Source of the DNA: Cytobacillus dafuensis
Lineage (GTDB): Bacteria > Bacillota > Bacilli > Bacillales > Cytobacillaceae
NCBI RefSeq assembly: GCF_007995155.1
Contig: NZ_CP042593.1
Location: 4,072,001-4,136,000, forward strand
Length of the DNA: 64,000 nucleotides
Direction of reading: 5' to 3'
The position numbers were made by a program, and so were the translations under genes. This document shows, one piece after another, positions 41,919-48,890 of the stretch (position 1 is its first letter; each line of letters opens with the position of its first letter). The notes under the pieces were generated by a model. That model was not told where the DNA came from. It worked only from the letters and a program-made list of their open reading frames with translations, and ran no database searches.

Positions 41919-42192
41919 TTCGCATGGATCACAAAAGAGGGCATCTACCAAGCTTTTTCTTTGGAACTCGTCCTCATTGAGCACGAAAGAAGACAACAAC
42001 CAGGCTTCTTCTTCGGGACTTGTCCTCATTGAGCACGAAAGAAGACAACAACCAGGCTTCTTCTTCGGAACTTGTCCTCATTGAGCACGAAAGAAGACAG
42101 CAATCATGCTTTTTCTTTGGAACTTGTCCTCATTGAGCACGAAAGAAGACAACAACCAGGCTTCTTCTTCGGGACTTGTTCTCATTGAGCAA
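41919..42192. repeat. Tandem array T2, five copies of a 52-bp unit
   Basis: TCCTCATTGA recurs at 41971, 42023, 42075, 42127 and 42179 (last one TTCTCATTGA), 52 bases apart, with a decayed partial unit on the left. Each unit holds CGAAAGAAGA and TCTTCTTCG as imperfect inverted arms around CAACAACCAGGCT. The period and the CTCATTGA motif are shared with array T1, though the rest of the unit differs. No coding role seen. Confidence 0.9.
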
Positions 42193-42257
42193 TTCACCTT
42201 TTTTTCAACTTTGAAGTTTAAGTAATCAATAGAAAAAAAGGCCTTAGAACTCTAAAA

Positions 42258-42292
42258 AAATACCGGCATCATTTTGCCGGTATTTTTGTCTA
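42258..42292. terminator. Terminator of the methyltransferase gene
   Basis: AAATACCGGCA pairs with GCCGGTATTT (7-nt loop) with A/T-runs on both sides. Confidence 0.88.
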
Positions 42293-42298
42293 TCAGTT

Positions 42299-42868
42299 TC
42301 AAGTCATTTCTATTTCAATTGCATACACCGCTTCATTTAGAATAGTGACTTTTGCATAGAGGTCATTTTCCAGGAGAAACGATTGCATGTCAGCTGATGA
42401 AATTCTTTCATGGAGAGGGGGACCCAATTCTGATTCTACCGCTTCCCAATCAAGAATAAGCAGCCGTCCATTCGGTCGAATAGTACGTTTAAATTCTTTA
42501 AGGGCTTTTTCCATATTCGGAATTTCATGCATCACAAAAGCTACGATTGCTTTGTTTATCGTATTGTCAGGAAGCTTAATATTTTCAAGATTACTTTCAA
42601 TGTAATGTATGTTCCTAACTTCCTCTTGCTCTGCTCGTTTTCTCAACAAATCTAGCATCTTCGGTTCAATGTCTATTGCATAAACCGTATCATTCGTTTG
42701 CTGTGCGAAAGGAATCGTGAAAAAGCCATTGCCCGCTCCGAAATCTGCGAGTTTGTCACTTGCTTGGATACCAAGTAGAGAGATAACTTTATCTAAATCA
42801 ATTAATTCTCTTCTCTTAGGCGAAAGTAATTTATCCGCCTTTTCAGGATTAAAGCGATGTCCAGCCAC
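42299..42868 (-). CDS. Class I SAM-dependent methyltransferase
   Basis: A 189-residue enzyme with motif I LADFGAGNGFFTIPFA (about 40-55), the acidic strand-2 end AIDIEP, and post-motifs VMHEIPN and GRLLILDWE. It belongs to the UbiE/arsenite-methyltransferase-like small methyltransferases; the substrate is unknown. Start is GTG with AAGGAGTG upstream (7 nt). It stands alone between the tandem array and the TauE gene. Confidence 0.82.
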   Translation of the reverse strand: MAGHRFNPEKADKLLSPKRRELIDLDKVISLLGIQASDKLADFGAGNGFFTIPFAQQTNDTVYAIDIEPKMLDLLRKRAEQEEVRNIHYIESNLENIKLPDNTINKAIVAFVMHEIPNMEKALKEFKRTIRPNGRLLILDWEAVESELGPPLHERISSADMQSFLLENDLYAKVTILNEAVYAIEIEMT

Positions 42869-43072
42869 AATACCACTCCTTAGCTAAAAAAATTTAGATA
42901 TCAATAAAATGACTCCTACCAGGAGCCAAACGAAAACCCCAGGTCATATTGGCGGAAATGAAAACTTCTTTTTTCCGTCATTCTGGTTTTTCCTGTTAAT
43001 GCCTCAAGTCCCAGTTTGGCAATCATTTATCCGCTTCTTTTCCATAAAAGTACCCCCTTTAATCTATCCCTT

Positions 43073-43849
43073 TCACAGGATATCGATCCAAATTTTTACT
43101 GCTGTCGCTGCAATTAATACAGCTAGAATAGCTTGAAGTATTTTCGTATTTACTTTTTTCCCTGTCATTGCACCTAATGGTGAGGCAATTAAGCTAGCAA
43201 CAACCATAATAAGTGCAGGTCCATAATCAACTTGTCCTGTTGTTATTTTACCAATTGTAGCGCCAATAGATGAAATAAATGTAATCGCTAATGAAGATGC
43301 GATCGTCATTCGAGTTGGTATCTTCAAGATAACGAGCATGATAGGAACTAATAAGAATGCACCTGCAGCCCCTACTATCCCAGACCCAACTCCAACAATT
43401 AACGCCAGTGCTGCAGCAAGCCATTTATTAAATTTCACTTGATCGAGCGGAATATCATCAAGATCTTTTTTAGGAATAAACATCATAACCGCAGCGGTTA
43501 GAGCTAAAATTCCATAGATTAAATTAATCCCGCCCTCTGACATTGCTTTTGAACCAAAACTACCGATAAAGCTCCCAATTAATATACTAACGCCCATATA
43601 GCCGATTAATGCTTTATTTAAATATCCGTCTTTGCGATAGGCCCAAACACCGCCAATGGTAGCAAAAAATACTTGAACAGCACTGATTCCAGATACTTCA
43701 TGAGCACTAAAAGCTGCAAGACCGAATAAAGGCGGGATGTATAGCAGCATTGGATATTTTATTATCGAACCGCCAATTCCTACCATTCCGGAAATGTATG
43801 ATCCAATAAAACCTATTAGAAAGATCGTAATTATGAATGTCATATCCAT
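43073..43849 (-). CDS. TauE/SafE-family sulfite or sulfur-anion exporter (YrkJ-like)
   Basis: A 258-residue membrane protein with about eight segments and the paired [16 protein letters not shown] and [13 protein letters not shown] glycine-rich motifs of TauE/SafE exporters. It stands at the end of a yrk-like sulfur cluster, where B. subtilis has yrkJ. It would remove sulfite, thiosulfate or another product of persulfide oxidation. Start ATG 43849 (AGAGGAAG upstream); a GTG 9 bases before overlaps the site. R4 and R2 repeats separate it from the TusA gene before it. Confidence 0.83.
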   Translation of the reverse strand: MDMTFIITIFLIGFIGSYISGMVGIGGSIIKYPMLLYIPPLFGLAAFSAHEVSGISAVQVFFATIGGVWAYRKDGYLNKALIGYMGVSILIGSFIGSFGSKAMSEGGINLIYGILALTAAVMMFIPKKDLDDIPLDQVKFNKWLAAALALIVGVGSGIVGAAGAFLLVPIMLVILKIPTRMTIASSLAITFISSIGATIGKITTGQVDYGPALIMVVASLIASPLGAMTGKKVNTKILQAILAVLIAATAVKIWIDIL

Positions 43850-43875
43850 TTCTTGCACTTCCTCTTAAGAAAAGG

Positions 43876-43989
43876 TTAGAAAGACTTAGCTTTCACCAAG
43901 TCCTTCCAGCGAAAGCTTAGTTTTTCTTATGCGATGTTATTTCCAGACAATTTATTAAAATTCCAATTATACTTTAGTACATTAATAAA
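43876..43989 (+). repeat. R4 repeat, diverged copy, joined to R2
   Basis: Starts TTAGAAAGACTTAGCTTTC. Its inner stem GCTTTC / GAAAGC differs from the usual GCGTTCGCC / GGCGAATGC, yet pairing is kept, which shows compensatory change. Its end TTAATAAAG runs directly into an R2 copy. Confidence 0.75.
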
Positions 43990-44201
43990 GTGAAACTTCC
44001 ATCAGTGGGGTTTTTTTTCATCCCCCACTGATGGTTAGTTGCGGCTCACAGGAAGTGGGTCACGCAGACGTTGCCACACGATGTGGCGCTTTTAGTCTGT
44101 GTTCATTTTATGGGCTTTTACGGGCAGTTGTCCCCACCTTTCATCCTCGCTTCTCTCTCATCTTGAGGTGGGGGTCTTACTGCCCGTTAATGCGGGATAA
44201 A
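43985..44201 (+). repeat. R2 dispersed repeat, copy f
   Basis: 217 bp with both end hairpins and CTCAC-AGGAA-GTGGG (one arm mismatch) and GCCACA-CGA-TGTGGC, lacking the first AGGAC module. It sits between the TauE and TusA genes. Confidence 0.85.
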
Positions 44202-44248
44202 CTTAAGCTTGCCGATTAGCGAACCAAATTGGTTCCCTCTTCAGTTTT

Positions 44249-44479
44249 TTATTCACCCTTTTTAATCCAAAATTTATATACTCCATTTTCATCTTCTTGC
44301 TTTACTAATTCATGACCACCTGATTTTGTCCAAGCAGTAATATCATTTTTCGATCCTTTATCTGTGGTGTGTACCTCTAATACTTGACCTTCTTTAAGCT
44401 CGTTCATTGCCTTCTTTGTTCTTACAATGGGCATTGGACATGCAAACCCTTTTGCATCTAATAGTTTTGTAGCTTCCAT
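44249..44479 (-). CDS. TusA-family sulfur carrier (YrkI-like)
   Basis: A 76-residue soluble protein with the persulfide-carrying Cys in GFACPMPIVRTKKA (Cys 14) and the closing VLEVHTTDKGSKNDITAW stretch of TusA proteins. It accepts and passes sulfane sulfur. The start ATG 44479 has GGAGG 8 nt upstream. It lies between the TauE exporter and the rhodanese-MBL gene. Confidence 0.9.
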   Translation of the reverse strand: MEATKLLDAKGFACPMPIVRTKKAMNELKEGQVLEVHTTDKGSKNDITAWTKSGGHELVKQEDENGVYKFWIKKGE

Positions 44480-44524
44480 TTGTATTACCTCCAATAATTT
44501 TTTAGGGCACTTCTGCTTTTCTAT

Positions 44525-44599
44525 CTGTCTAGCTCCAGCGCCTACCCCCGAGGTACAGGACGTACTAGTGTCGACAACGCGACAGGACGTCGCGCTTTT
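44525..44599 (-). repeat. R3 dispersed repeat, truncated inverted copy
   Basis: 75 bp starting GTCTAGCTCCAGCGCC, with GTAC-AGGAC-GTAC and GCGAC-AGGAC-GTCGC hairpins. The rhodanese-MBL gene stops at its edge. Confidence 0.8.
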
Positions 44600-45727
44600 C
44601 TATCTTACTGCACAGCGGTTTGGGCCGATTTCCATTTCACGCTGCTCTTCTTCGTCTGGATTGATTTTTCCCATATTAGTTTTGCGAATCTCTTGGTATG
44701 AATTTGGCTGTGGCGGTAAATTTTCAGTCACAAGCATTCTAAATTCTTCCTCATTTTCGATAGTTAAACCATGGTTTTCTGCAAATAAATCTCCAAGTTT
44801 TTTACCTACACTTCCATCCTCATTTAATTCTTCAATCACCATAAAGTGTGCTGGAAGAACCAAAAGGTCTTCCGATAATTCTCTGTAGCGTTCATACAGG
44901 CTTTCTCTTAAATCTCCAACCCAGTCTTCCGCTAAACCAGCAAGATCTGGACGTCCAATTGAGTCAATAAATAAGATATCACCTGATAGCAGATACGTTT
45001 CATCAACTACAAATGATGTTGACCCGATTGTATGTCCTGGTGTGTATAGAGCATGAATATCGATCGCAGTATTACCGATTGTTACAATCTTACCGCCTTC
45101 AAGTGGCTCGTATTTAAATGTCACTTCTGTGGCATCCTTTGGCGGCAGCCAATACATTGCATTTGTCTTTTCAGCAATTTTTCGACCACCGGAAATATGA
45201 TCCGCATGTAGATGGGTATCAAATACATGAGTAATCTTTGCTCCCTTGCTATCTGCAAAATCAGTAAAGATATCCGTCATTCTTGTTGCATCAATAATCG
45301 CTGCCTCCCCATTTGAGATGACCATATAAGATAGGCAGCCTTTGCCGATGCGGACAAACTGATACACTTCGCCGCCATTTTTTAAATCTCCAATTTTGAC
45401 AGGCTCCAAGTGCTCACTCCAAGCTTTCATCCCGCCTTTTAAATAAGAAACAGTAAGACCAGCCTCTGAAAGTTCTTCTGCAACATAAATTGATGAGCCT
45501 TCCTTCGCACATACAACTAAAACATCCTTATCGGTTGGCAGCTTATCAAGAATCCCTTCAACGCCGTCAAGCAGTTCAAAATAAGGAATATTTAAATGCT
45601 CGAAGTGTTCACCTTCAATTCTCCAGTCTTGAAAATCCACTGTATTACGGACATCCAGAATAAATAGCTCCTCTTTATTAAACACTCTCTTTGTTACCTC
45701 TGTTGCCGTCATTGCATTTACAGCCAT
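44600..45727 (-). CDS. Rhodanese-metallo-beta-lactamase persulfide dioxygenase-like enzyme (YrkH-like)
   Basis: A 375-residue fusion. The N-terminal rhodanese domain (about 8-108) has Cys 73 in VVCAKEG. The C-terminal MBL domain (about 120-375) has THLHADH at about 171-177, PGHTIGS, SGDILF and LPAHF as metal ligands of a mononuclear Fe persulfide dioxygenase. The YrkH/CstB-type enzymes oxidise glutathione or CoA persulfide to sulfite and can turn it into thiosulfate. A TACC-N6-GGTA palindrome lies directly before the start, overlapping the leader, so a CstR-like repressor is the probable regulator. Confidence 0.88.
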   Translation of the reverse strand: MAVNAMTATEVTKRVFNKEELFILDVRNTVDFQDWRIEGEHFEHLNIPYFELLDGVEGILDKLPTDKDVLVVCAKEGSSIYVAEELSEAGLTVSYLKGGMKAWSEHLEPVKIGDLKNGGEVYQFVRIGKGCLSYMVISNGEAAIIDATRMTDIFTDFADSKGAKITHVFDTHLHADHISGGRKIAEKTNAMYWLPPKDATEVTFKYEPLEGGKIVTIGNTAIDIHALYTPGHTIGSTSFVVDETYLLSGDILFIDSIGRPDLAGLAEDWVGDLRESLYERYRELSEDLLVLPAHFMVIEELNEDGSVGKKLGDLFAENHGLTIENEEEFRMLVTENLPPQPNSYQEIRKTNMGKINPDEEEQREMEIGPNRCAVR

Positions 45728-45735
45728 CCCCAACC

Positions 45736-45749
45736 TACCCCCTAAGGTA
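45736..45749. promoter_or_regulatory. CstR-like operator before the rhodanese-MBL gene
   Basis: TACC-CCCTAA-GGTA; on the minus strand it directly follows TATAAT and includes the ribosome binding site GGGGG. Confidence 0.75.
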
Positions 45750-45777
45750 TTATAGTATTTAAAATTTTTTCACTTTT

Positions 45778-46008
45778 CTAGTTTTGTATGACCTTCATAA
45801 TCGTTTCTGGATCATACCCGATGACCCAGTTTCCGTTAATTTCTGTTTGTGGTACACCCATTTGCCCTGTAGCAGCAATAAGCTTCTGCATGATTTCAGG
45901 ATTCGTTTCAACATTTACTTCATTAAAAGAAATATTTTGCTCTAACAAAAAGTTTTTTAGCATAACACAATATGGACATCTCGTTGTTGAATATACAGTA
46001 GCCTTCAT
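45778..46008 (-). CDS. Glutaredoxin-like thioredoxin-fold protein
   Basis: A 76-residue protein with a CPYC dithiol (Cys 11 and 14) at the start of helix 1, the GVPQTEI cis-Pro loop and the GYDPE end, as in NrdH/YosR-type glutaredoxins. It may reduce persulfides in the same pathway. Start ATG 46008 with AGAGGTG upstream; the next gene upstream ends 13 bases before, so they are cotranscribed. Confidence 0.85.
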   Translation of the reverse strand: MKATVYSTTRCPYCVMLKNFLLEQNISFNEVNVETNPEIMQKLIAATGQMGVPQTEINGNWVIGYDPETIMKVIQN

Positions 46009-46020
46009 TTTATACACCTC

Positions 46021-46596
46021 TTAGTTATTGATATTTATTGTTTTGCCAGTCCAAGCGCTCATCCCCGGTACAACATTTATTACTTTTGTAAATCCTTTTT
46101 CTGCTAGCCTCTGTGCGGCAAGATCACTGCGGTTTCCCGTACGGCACACAACAAAAATTTCATCTTCTTTATTAAGCTCATCTATACGGTCGTCTAATTC
46201 TCCCAAAGGAATTGAAATGGCGTTTGAAATATGACTAAATGCATATTCAGCTGATTCTCTAACATCAAGGACAACATTGTTTTCGTTTACTTTCAGCATT
46301 TTTTCTAGCTCTTCATTGGTAGCTACATTCGGATGCTTTCTTTCAATTGTTTCATCACCGGGTGATTTCCTTAAATAATGCTTTAGTACATCTCCTTCTT
46401 CTAATGTGCCTAAATATTGATGCCCTGCACTCTTTGCCCATGCTTGAATATCTGCCTTTGAGCCTTTGTCCGTTGCTTGAACTTCTAATACTTGACCTGC
46501 CTCTAATTCATTCATTGACTTTTTCGTTTTCACAATAGGCATTGGACAAGACAGACCTTTTGCATCCAATACAATGTCTGTTTTTATTTGAATCAT
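46021..46596 (-). CDS. TusA-rhodanese fusion (YrkF-like)
   Basis: A 191-residue fusion: TusA domain (Cys 17 in LSCPMPIVKTKKS) followed by a rhodanese domain with VVCRTGNRS (Cys 151). It would accept and relay persulfide sulfur. AAAGGAGG precedes the ATG, and a TACC-N6-GGTA palindrome lies 17 bases upstream of the ATG. Confidence 0.9.
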   Translation of the reverse strand: MIQIKTDIVLDAKGLSCPMPIVKTKKSMNELEAGQVLEVQATDKGSKADIQAWAKSAGHQYLGTLEEGDVLKHYLRKSPGDETIERKHPNVATNEELEKMLKVNENNVVLDVRESAEYAFSHISNAISIPLGELDDRIDELNKEDEIFVVCRTGNRSDLAAQRLAEKGFTKVINVVPGMSAWTGKTININN

Positions 46597-46612
46597 ATTA
46601 AAACCTCCTTTT

Positions 46613-46626
46613 TACCTACCGGGGTA
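46613..46626. promoter_or_regulatory. CstR-like operator before the TusA-rhodanese gene
   Basis: TACC-TACCGG-GGTA. No clear -35 is seen, so it may mark an internal promoter. Confidence 0.65.
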
Positions 46627-46645
46627 TAAATTTATTTAAAAAAAT

Positions 46646-46951
46646 TTACTCGATTTCTCCTTCCCAAGCAAGCATTCCACCAGCCATATTCATTACTTTA
46701 TAGCCATGGCTTTCAAGAAATTGGCAAGCACGTCCGCTTCTGGCTCCTGAACGGCATACCATAATATATTCTTTTGACTTATCTAATTCATGCATTCTGA
46801 ATTCGAGTAATCCTAATGGAATATGTTGAGCCTCTGGAATTTTCCCCATCGCCACCTCATCCACTTCGCGAACATCAATGATATTTAAAGACTTTCCCTC
46901 CGATAATAAATCTTTTATTTCATTTGCAGGTAATTGTTCCACTCCACTCAC
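46646..46951 (-). CDS. Rhodanese-domain sulfurtransferase, soluble
   Basis: A 101-residue single-domain rhodanese, with IIDVRE and the active-site loop VCRSGARS (Cys 66). Soluble, no signal peptide. It is one of several carriers in the cluster; its sulfur donor and acceptor are unknown. Spacing to the previous gene is 6 bases, so they are in one operon. Confidence 0.9.
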   Translation of the reverse strand: MSGVEQLPANEIKDLLSEGKSLNIIDVREVDEVAMGKIPEAQHIPLGLLEFRMHELDKSKEYIMVCRSGARSGRACQFLESHGYKVMNMAGGMLAWEGEIE

Positions 46952-46957
46952 TCCTTT

Positions 46958-47317
46958 TTATCTCCAGGCACTGACTCCGCCTTTTACGTTCGCAATTTTT
47001 GAGAAACCTAGCTTTTTTAGTACTTTACTCGCCTGTTGGCTTCGCATTCCGCTTTGACAAATGACAACAACCTCTTTTTCCTTCACAAGTTCATTTGCCC
47101 TTTTTGTTAGCTGATTTAAAGGGATATTTTTAAACCCTCTAATAGAATTTCCCTTAAATTCACCAGGTGTTCGGACATCAATGAATTGCTTCGTCTTGTC
47201 TTGCAATTCATTTTTCAACTCTGCTGTTGATATATGTCTAACTCCTTTTGTTGGTAAAATGCGCTTGATGATAAATAAGATTAATAGAGCTAGTAAAATA
47301 TAATTAACATATTCCAT
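46958..47317 (-). CDS. Membrane-anchored rhodanese
   Basis: A 119-residue protein with one N-terminal membrane segment (about 5-20), followed by a rhodanese domain with IDVRTPGEF and VICQSGMRS (Cys 87), facing the cytosol or the outside. It precedes the soluble rhodanese and follows the DsrE-like gene. Confidence 0.88.
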   Translation of the reverse strand: MEYVNYILLALLILFIIKRILPTKGVRHISTAELKNELQDKTKQFIDVRTPGEFKGNSIRGFKNIPLNQLTKRANELVKEKEVVVICQSGMRSQQASKVLKKLGFSKIANVKGGVSAWR

Positions 47318-47349
47318 TTACTATGACACCTCGTTTTAACGAATAGAAA

Positions 47350-47829
47350 TTAAATAAACAAATTCACATTTCCATCTTCAGCATCTGCCAAATAGGCAGC
47401 AACTCCTGCGAATTCAACGTTTTCTAATAGCTCTTCTTCCTTTAATCCTAAAAGGTCCATCGTCATTGTACATGCAACTAGGTTAATTTCCTGCTCTTGC
47501 GCCATTTCAATAAGCTGAGGAAGCGTCATCGCATTGTGCTTCTTCATAATATCTTTTATCATCTTTGGTCCAAATCCAGCAAAATTCATTTTGGAGAGAC
47601 CCATTTTATCAGCGCCTCTTGGCATCATTTTGGCAAACATTTTTTCCATAAAACCTTTTTGGACGTTGATCTGTTCATCCTTACGCAGTGCGTTCAATCC
47701 CCAAAACGTGTGAAAGATGGTTACTTCATGATCATATGCAGCAGCACCATTTGCAATAATATACGCTGCCATTGCTTTATCATAATCTCCACTAAATAGG
47801 ATAATATTTGTTGTTTTCTTATTAGCCAA
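47350..47829 (-). CDS. DsrE/DsrF-family sulfur-relay protein (YrkE-like)
   Basis: A 159-residue soluble protein of the DsrE/F family, with the N-terminal NIILFSGDYDKAMAAYIIANGA stretch in outline, FHTFWGLNAL and a Cys in INLVACTMTMDLLG (about 117), the expected persulfide carrier. B. subtilis yrkE is the counterpart. Start is TTG with AAAGGGGG 7 nt upstream. An R1 element separates it from its promoter and CstR-like operator at 48068-48112. It heads the operon running to 46646 or beyond. Confidence 0.86.
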   Translation of the reverse strand: MANKKTTNIILFSGDYDKAMAAYIIANGAAAYDHEVTIFHTFWGLNALRKDEQINVQKGFMEKMFAKMMPRGADKMGLSKMNFAGFGPKMIKDIMKKHNAMTLPQLIEMAQEQEINLVACTMTMDLLGLKEEELLENVEFAGVAAYLADAEDGNVNLFI

Positions 47830-47855
47830 GGTAATCCCCCTTTATTAAATAGTGT

Positions 47856-48050
47856 TCCTGTTGATTTCCGCTGCAGGCACTTAGCGATCGCGGGCGGTCC
47901 GGAAGCCTCCTCGTCGCTATCGCTCCTGCGGGGTCTCCCTTTGACACGCTTCTCCCGCAGGACATTGAATAAGCTTCCTAGAATAATCACCGCACGAAGG
48001 AAATGCGTTAGCATTTTCGAGGAGCTCGCGCCTTCCTCTCCAATCAACAA
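47856..48050 (-). repeat. R1 MITE-like element, copy d, ends missing
   Basis: About 195 bp matching R1 copy c, including the 60-bp extra segment, but both terminal inverted repeats are lost (starts CCTGTTGATTTCC, ends CAATCAACAA). It lies in the leader of the DsrE gene, 26 bases from the start. Confidence 0.85.
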
Positions 48051-48067
48051 GTTAATCATTTTACCGT

Positions 48068-48081
48068 TACCCCTATGGGTA
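48068..48081. promoter_or_regulatory. CstR-like operator before the dsrE operon
   Basis: TACC-CCTATG-GGTA, immediately downstream of the -10 of the dsrE promoter. Confidence 0.8.
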
Positions 48082-48083
48082 TA

Positions 48084-48112
48084 ATAATATGAAAAATAAA
48101 AAAGAGTGTCAA
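48084..48112 (-). promoter_or_regulatory. Promoter of the dsrE operon
   Basis: TTGACA (48112-48107) and TATTAT (48089-48084) with a 17-base spacer; the operator follows at once. Only the R1 element separates it from the gene. Confidence 0.85.
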
Positions 48113-48122
48113 CCCTTTTTTA

Positions 48123-48386
48123 TTATCTACTTTTTACCAGCAAGTTTACTGCTTCTTTTACTAATTCCTCTGTATTCTTTTCTCCATTTTCTTCCGCATG
48201 CTTCACACATTCTACTAAATTTGAACTAACGATCACACCGATTGTACGGTCAATCGCAGATCTAGCAGCAGATAACTGTGTAATCACATCTTTACAATCA
48301 TTTTCTTCTTCCATCATTCTTAAAATTCCGCGCAGCTGTCCTTCTATGCGCTTTACCCTATTTTTCATTTGATCATTGTATTCCAT
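48123..48386 (-). CDS. cstR: CstR-like persulfide-sensing repressor (CsoR family)
   Basis: An 87-residue all-helical protein of the CsoR/RcnR family. Cys 31 and Cys 60 stand at the CstR positions, while the His expected four residues before the second Cys in copper-sensing CsoR is Asn 56. This makes copper binding unlikely and fits a sensor that forms Cys-Cys polysulfide bridges. In B. subtilis YrkD occupies this place. It follows the rhodanese-like gene by 14 bases. It probably represses the five TACC-N6-GGTA sites. Confidence 0.87.
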   Translation of the reverse strand: MEYNDQMKNRVKRIEGQLRGILRMMEEENDCKDVITQLSAARSAIDRTIGVIVSSNLVECVKHAEENGEKNTEELVKEAVNLLVKSR

Positions 48387-48400
48387 CTTTAATCTCCTTT

Positions 48401-48763
48401 CTAGTACACTGTACTTAATTTTTCCTTACATTTACAACCAGTTAAAGTATACCCTGTGATCTTAAAGCCTCTTTTTCTTAAGAACCGAATGCTAATATTC
48501 TTTTCTAAATGATCAGCAGCTATAATATGGACGGATAAACTTGGAATCTCAGCGTAATTCCTTTTTAAATAGGCTACGGGTATATTCTTAGCACCTTGTA
48601 TGGGATCGTTATATGATAAATTATAATCTCTTACGTCTAGAATCGTTAGTGAATCTTTATTAATGTTATATAAATCTTTACATTTAACATTCCCAACAGG
48701 AAAGTATCTTAAAAAAAAGGTTCCAGTGATAATTGCAAGCAGCATGATGATAAAATATAGCAT
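48401..48763 (-). CDS. Membrane-anchored degenerate rhodanese-like protein
   Basis: A 120-residue protein with an N-terminal membrane segment (about 1-20), then a rhodanese-like fold (TILDVRDYN, GAKNIPVAYLKR). The active-site loop is gone: HIIAADHLEKN stands where C-X4-R is expected, so no catalytic Cys. The C-terminus ends in GCKCKEK, two Cys that may take over a redox or metal role. It is first gene of the unit with the CstR-like repressor. Confidence 0.75.
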   Translation of the reverse strand: MLYFIIMLLAIITGTFFLRYFPVGNVKCKDLYNINKDSLTILDVRDYNLSYNDPIQGAKNIPVAYLKRNYAEIPSLSVHIIAADHLEKNISIRFLRKRGFKITGYTLTGCKCKEKLSTVY

Positions 48764-48814
48764 TTTATAAAAACCTTCCCAGTTTATTAGTAATTTAGAG
48801 GAATGACAAGCTTT

Positions 48815-48843
48815 ATATTATACCCTTATAGGTATATTGTCAA
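48815..48843 (-). promoter_or_regulatory. Promoter and CstR-like operator of the cstR operon
   Basis: TTGACA (48843-48838), 17-base spacer, TAATAT (48820-48815). The palindrome TACC-CTTATA-GGTA (48821-48834) sits in the spacer, so bound repressor would exclude RNA polymerase. This gives negative autoregulation. Confidence 0.85.
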
Positions 48844-48851
48844 CTAAAAAC

Positions 48852-48886
48852 AGATCCCCTAATTCAAATGAAATTAGAGGATCACT
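48852..48886 (-). terminator. Terminator of the CoA-disulfide reductase gene
   Basis: GATCCTCTAATT pairs with AATTAGGGGATC (minus strand; 7-nt loop), followed by TGTTTTTAG. Confidence 0.85.
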
Positions 48887-48890
48887 GCCA

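Noticed and set aside
41748..42029. 93-codon minus-strand frame over array T2
   Set aside because: Half of it is tandem repeat and the rest is AT-rich; no ribosome binding site.
47721..48059. 112-codon frame opposite-phase to the DsrE-like gene
   Set aside because: It runs through R1 copy d and then out of frame through dsrE; it has no ribosome binding site and no family.
48123..48386. Copper-sensing CsoR
   Set aside because: The copper site needs Cys-His-Cys; the His position is Asn here, and the neighbours are sulfur genes, not copper transporters.
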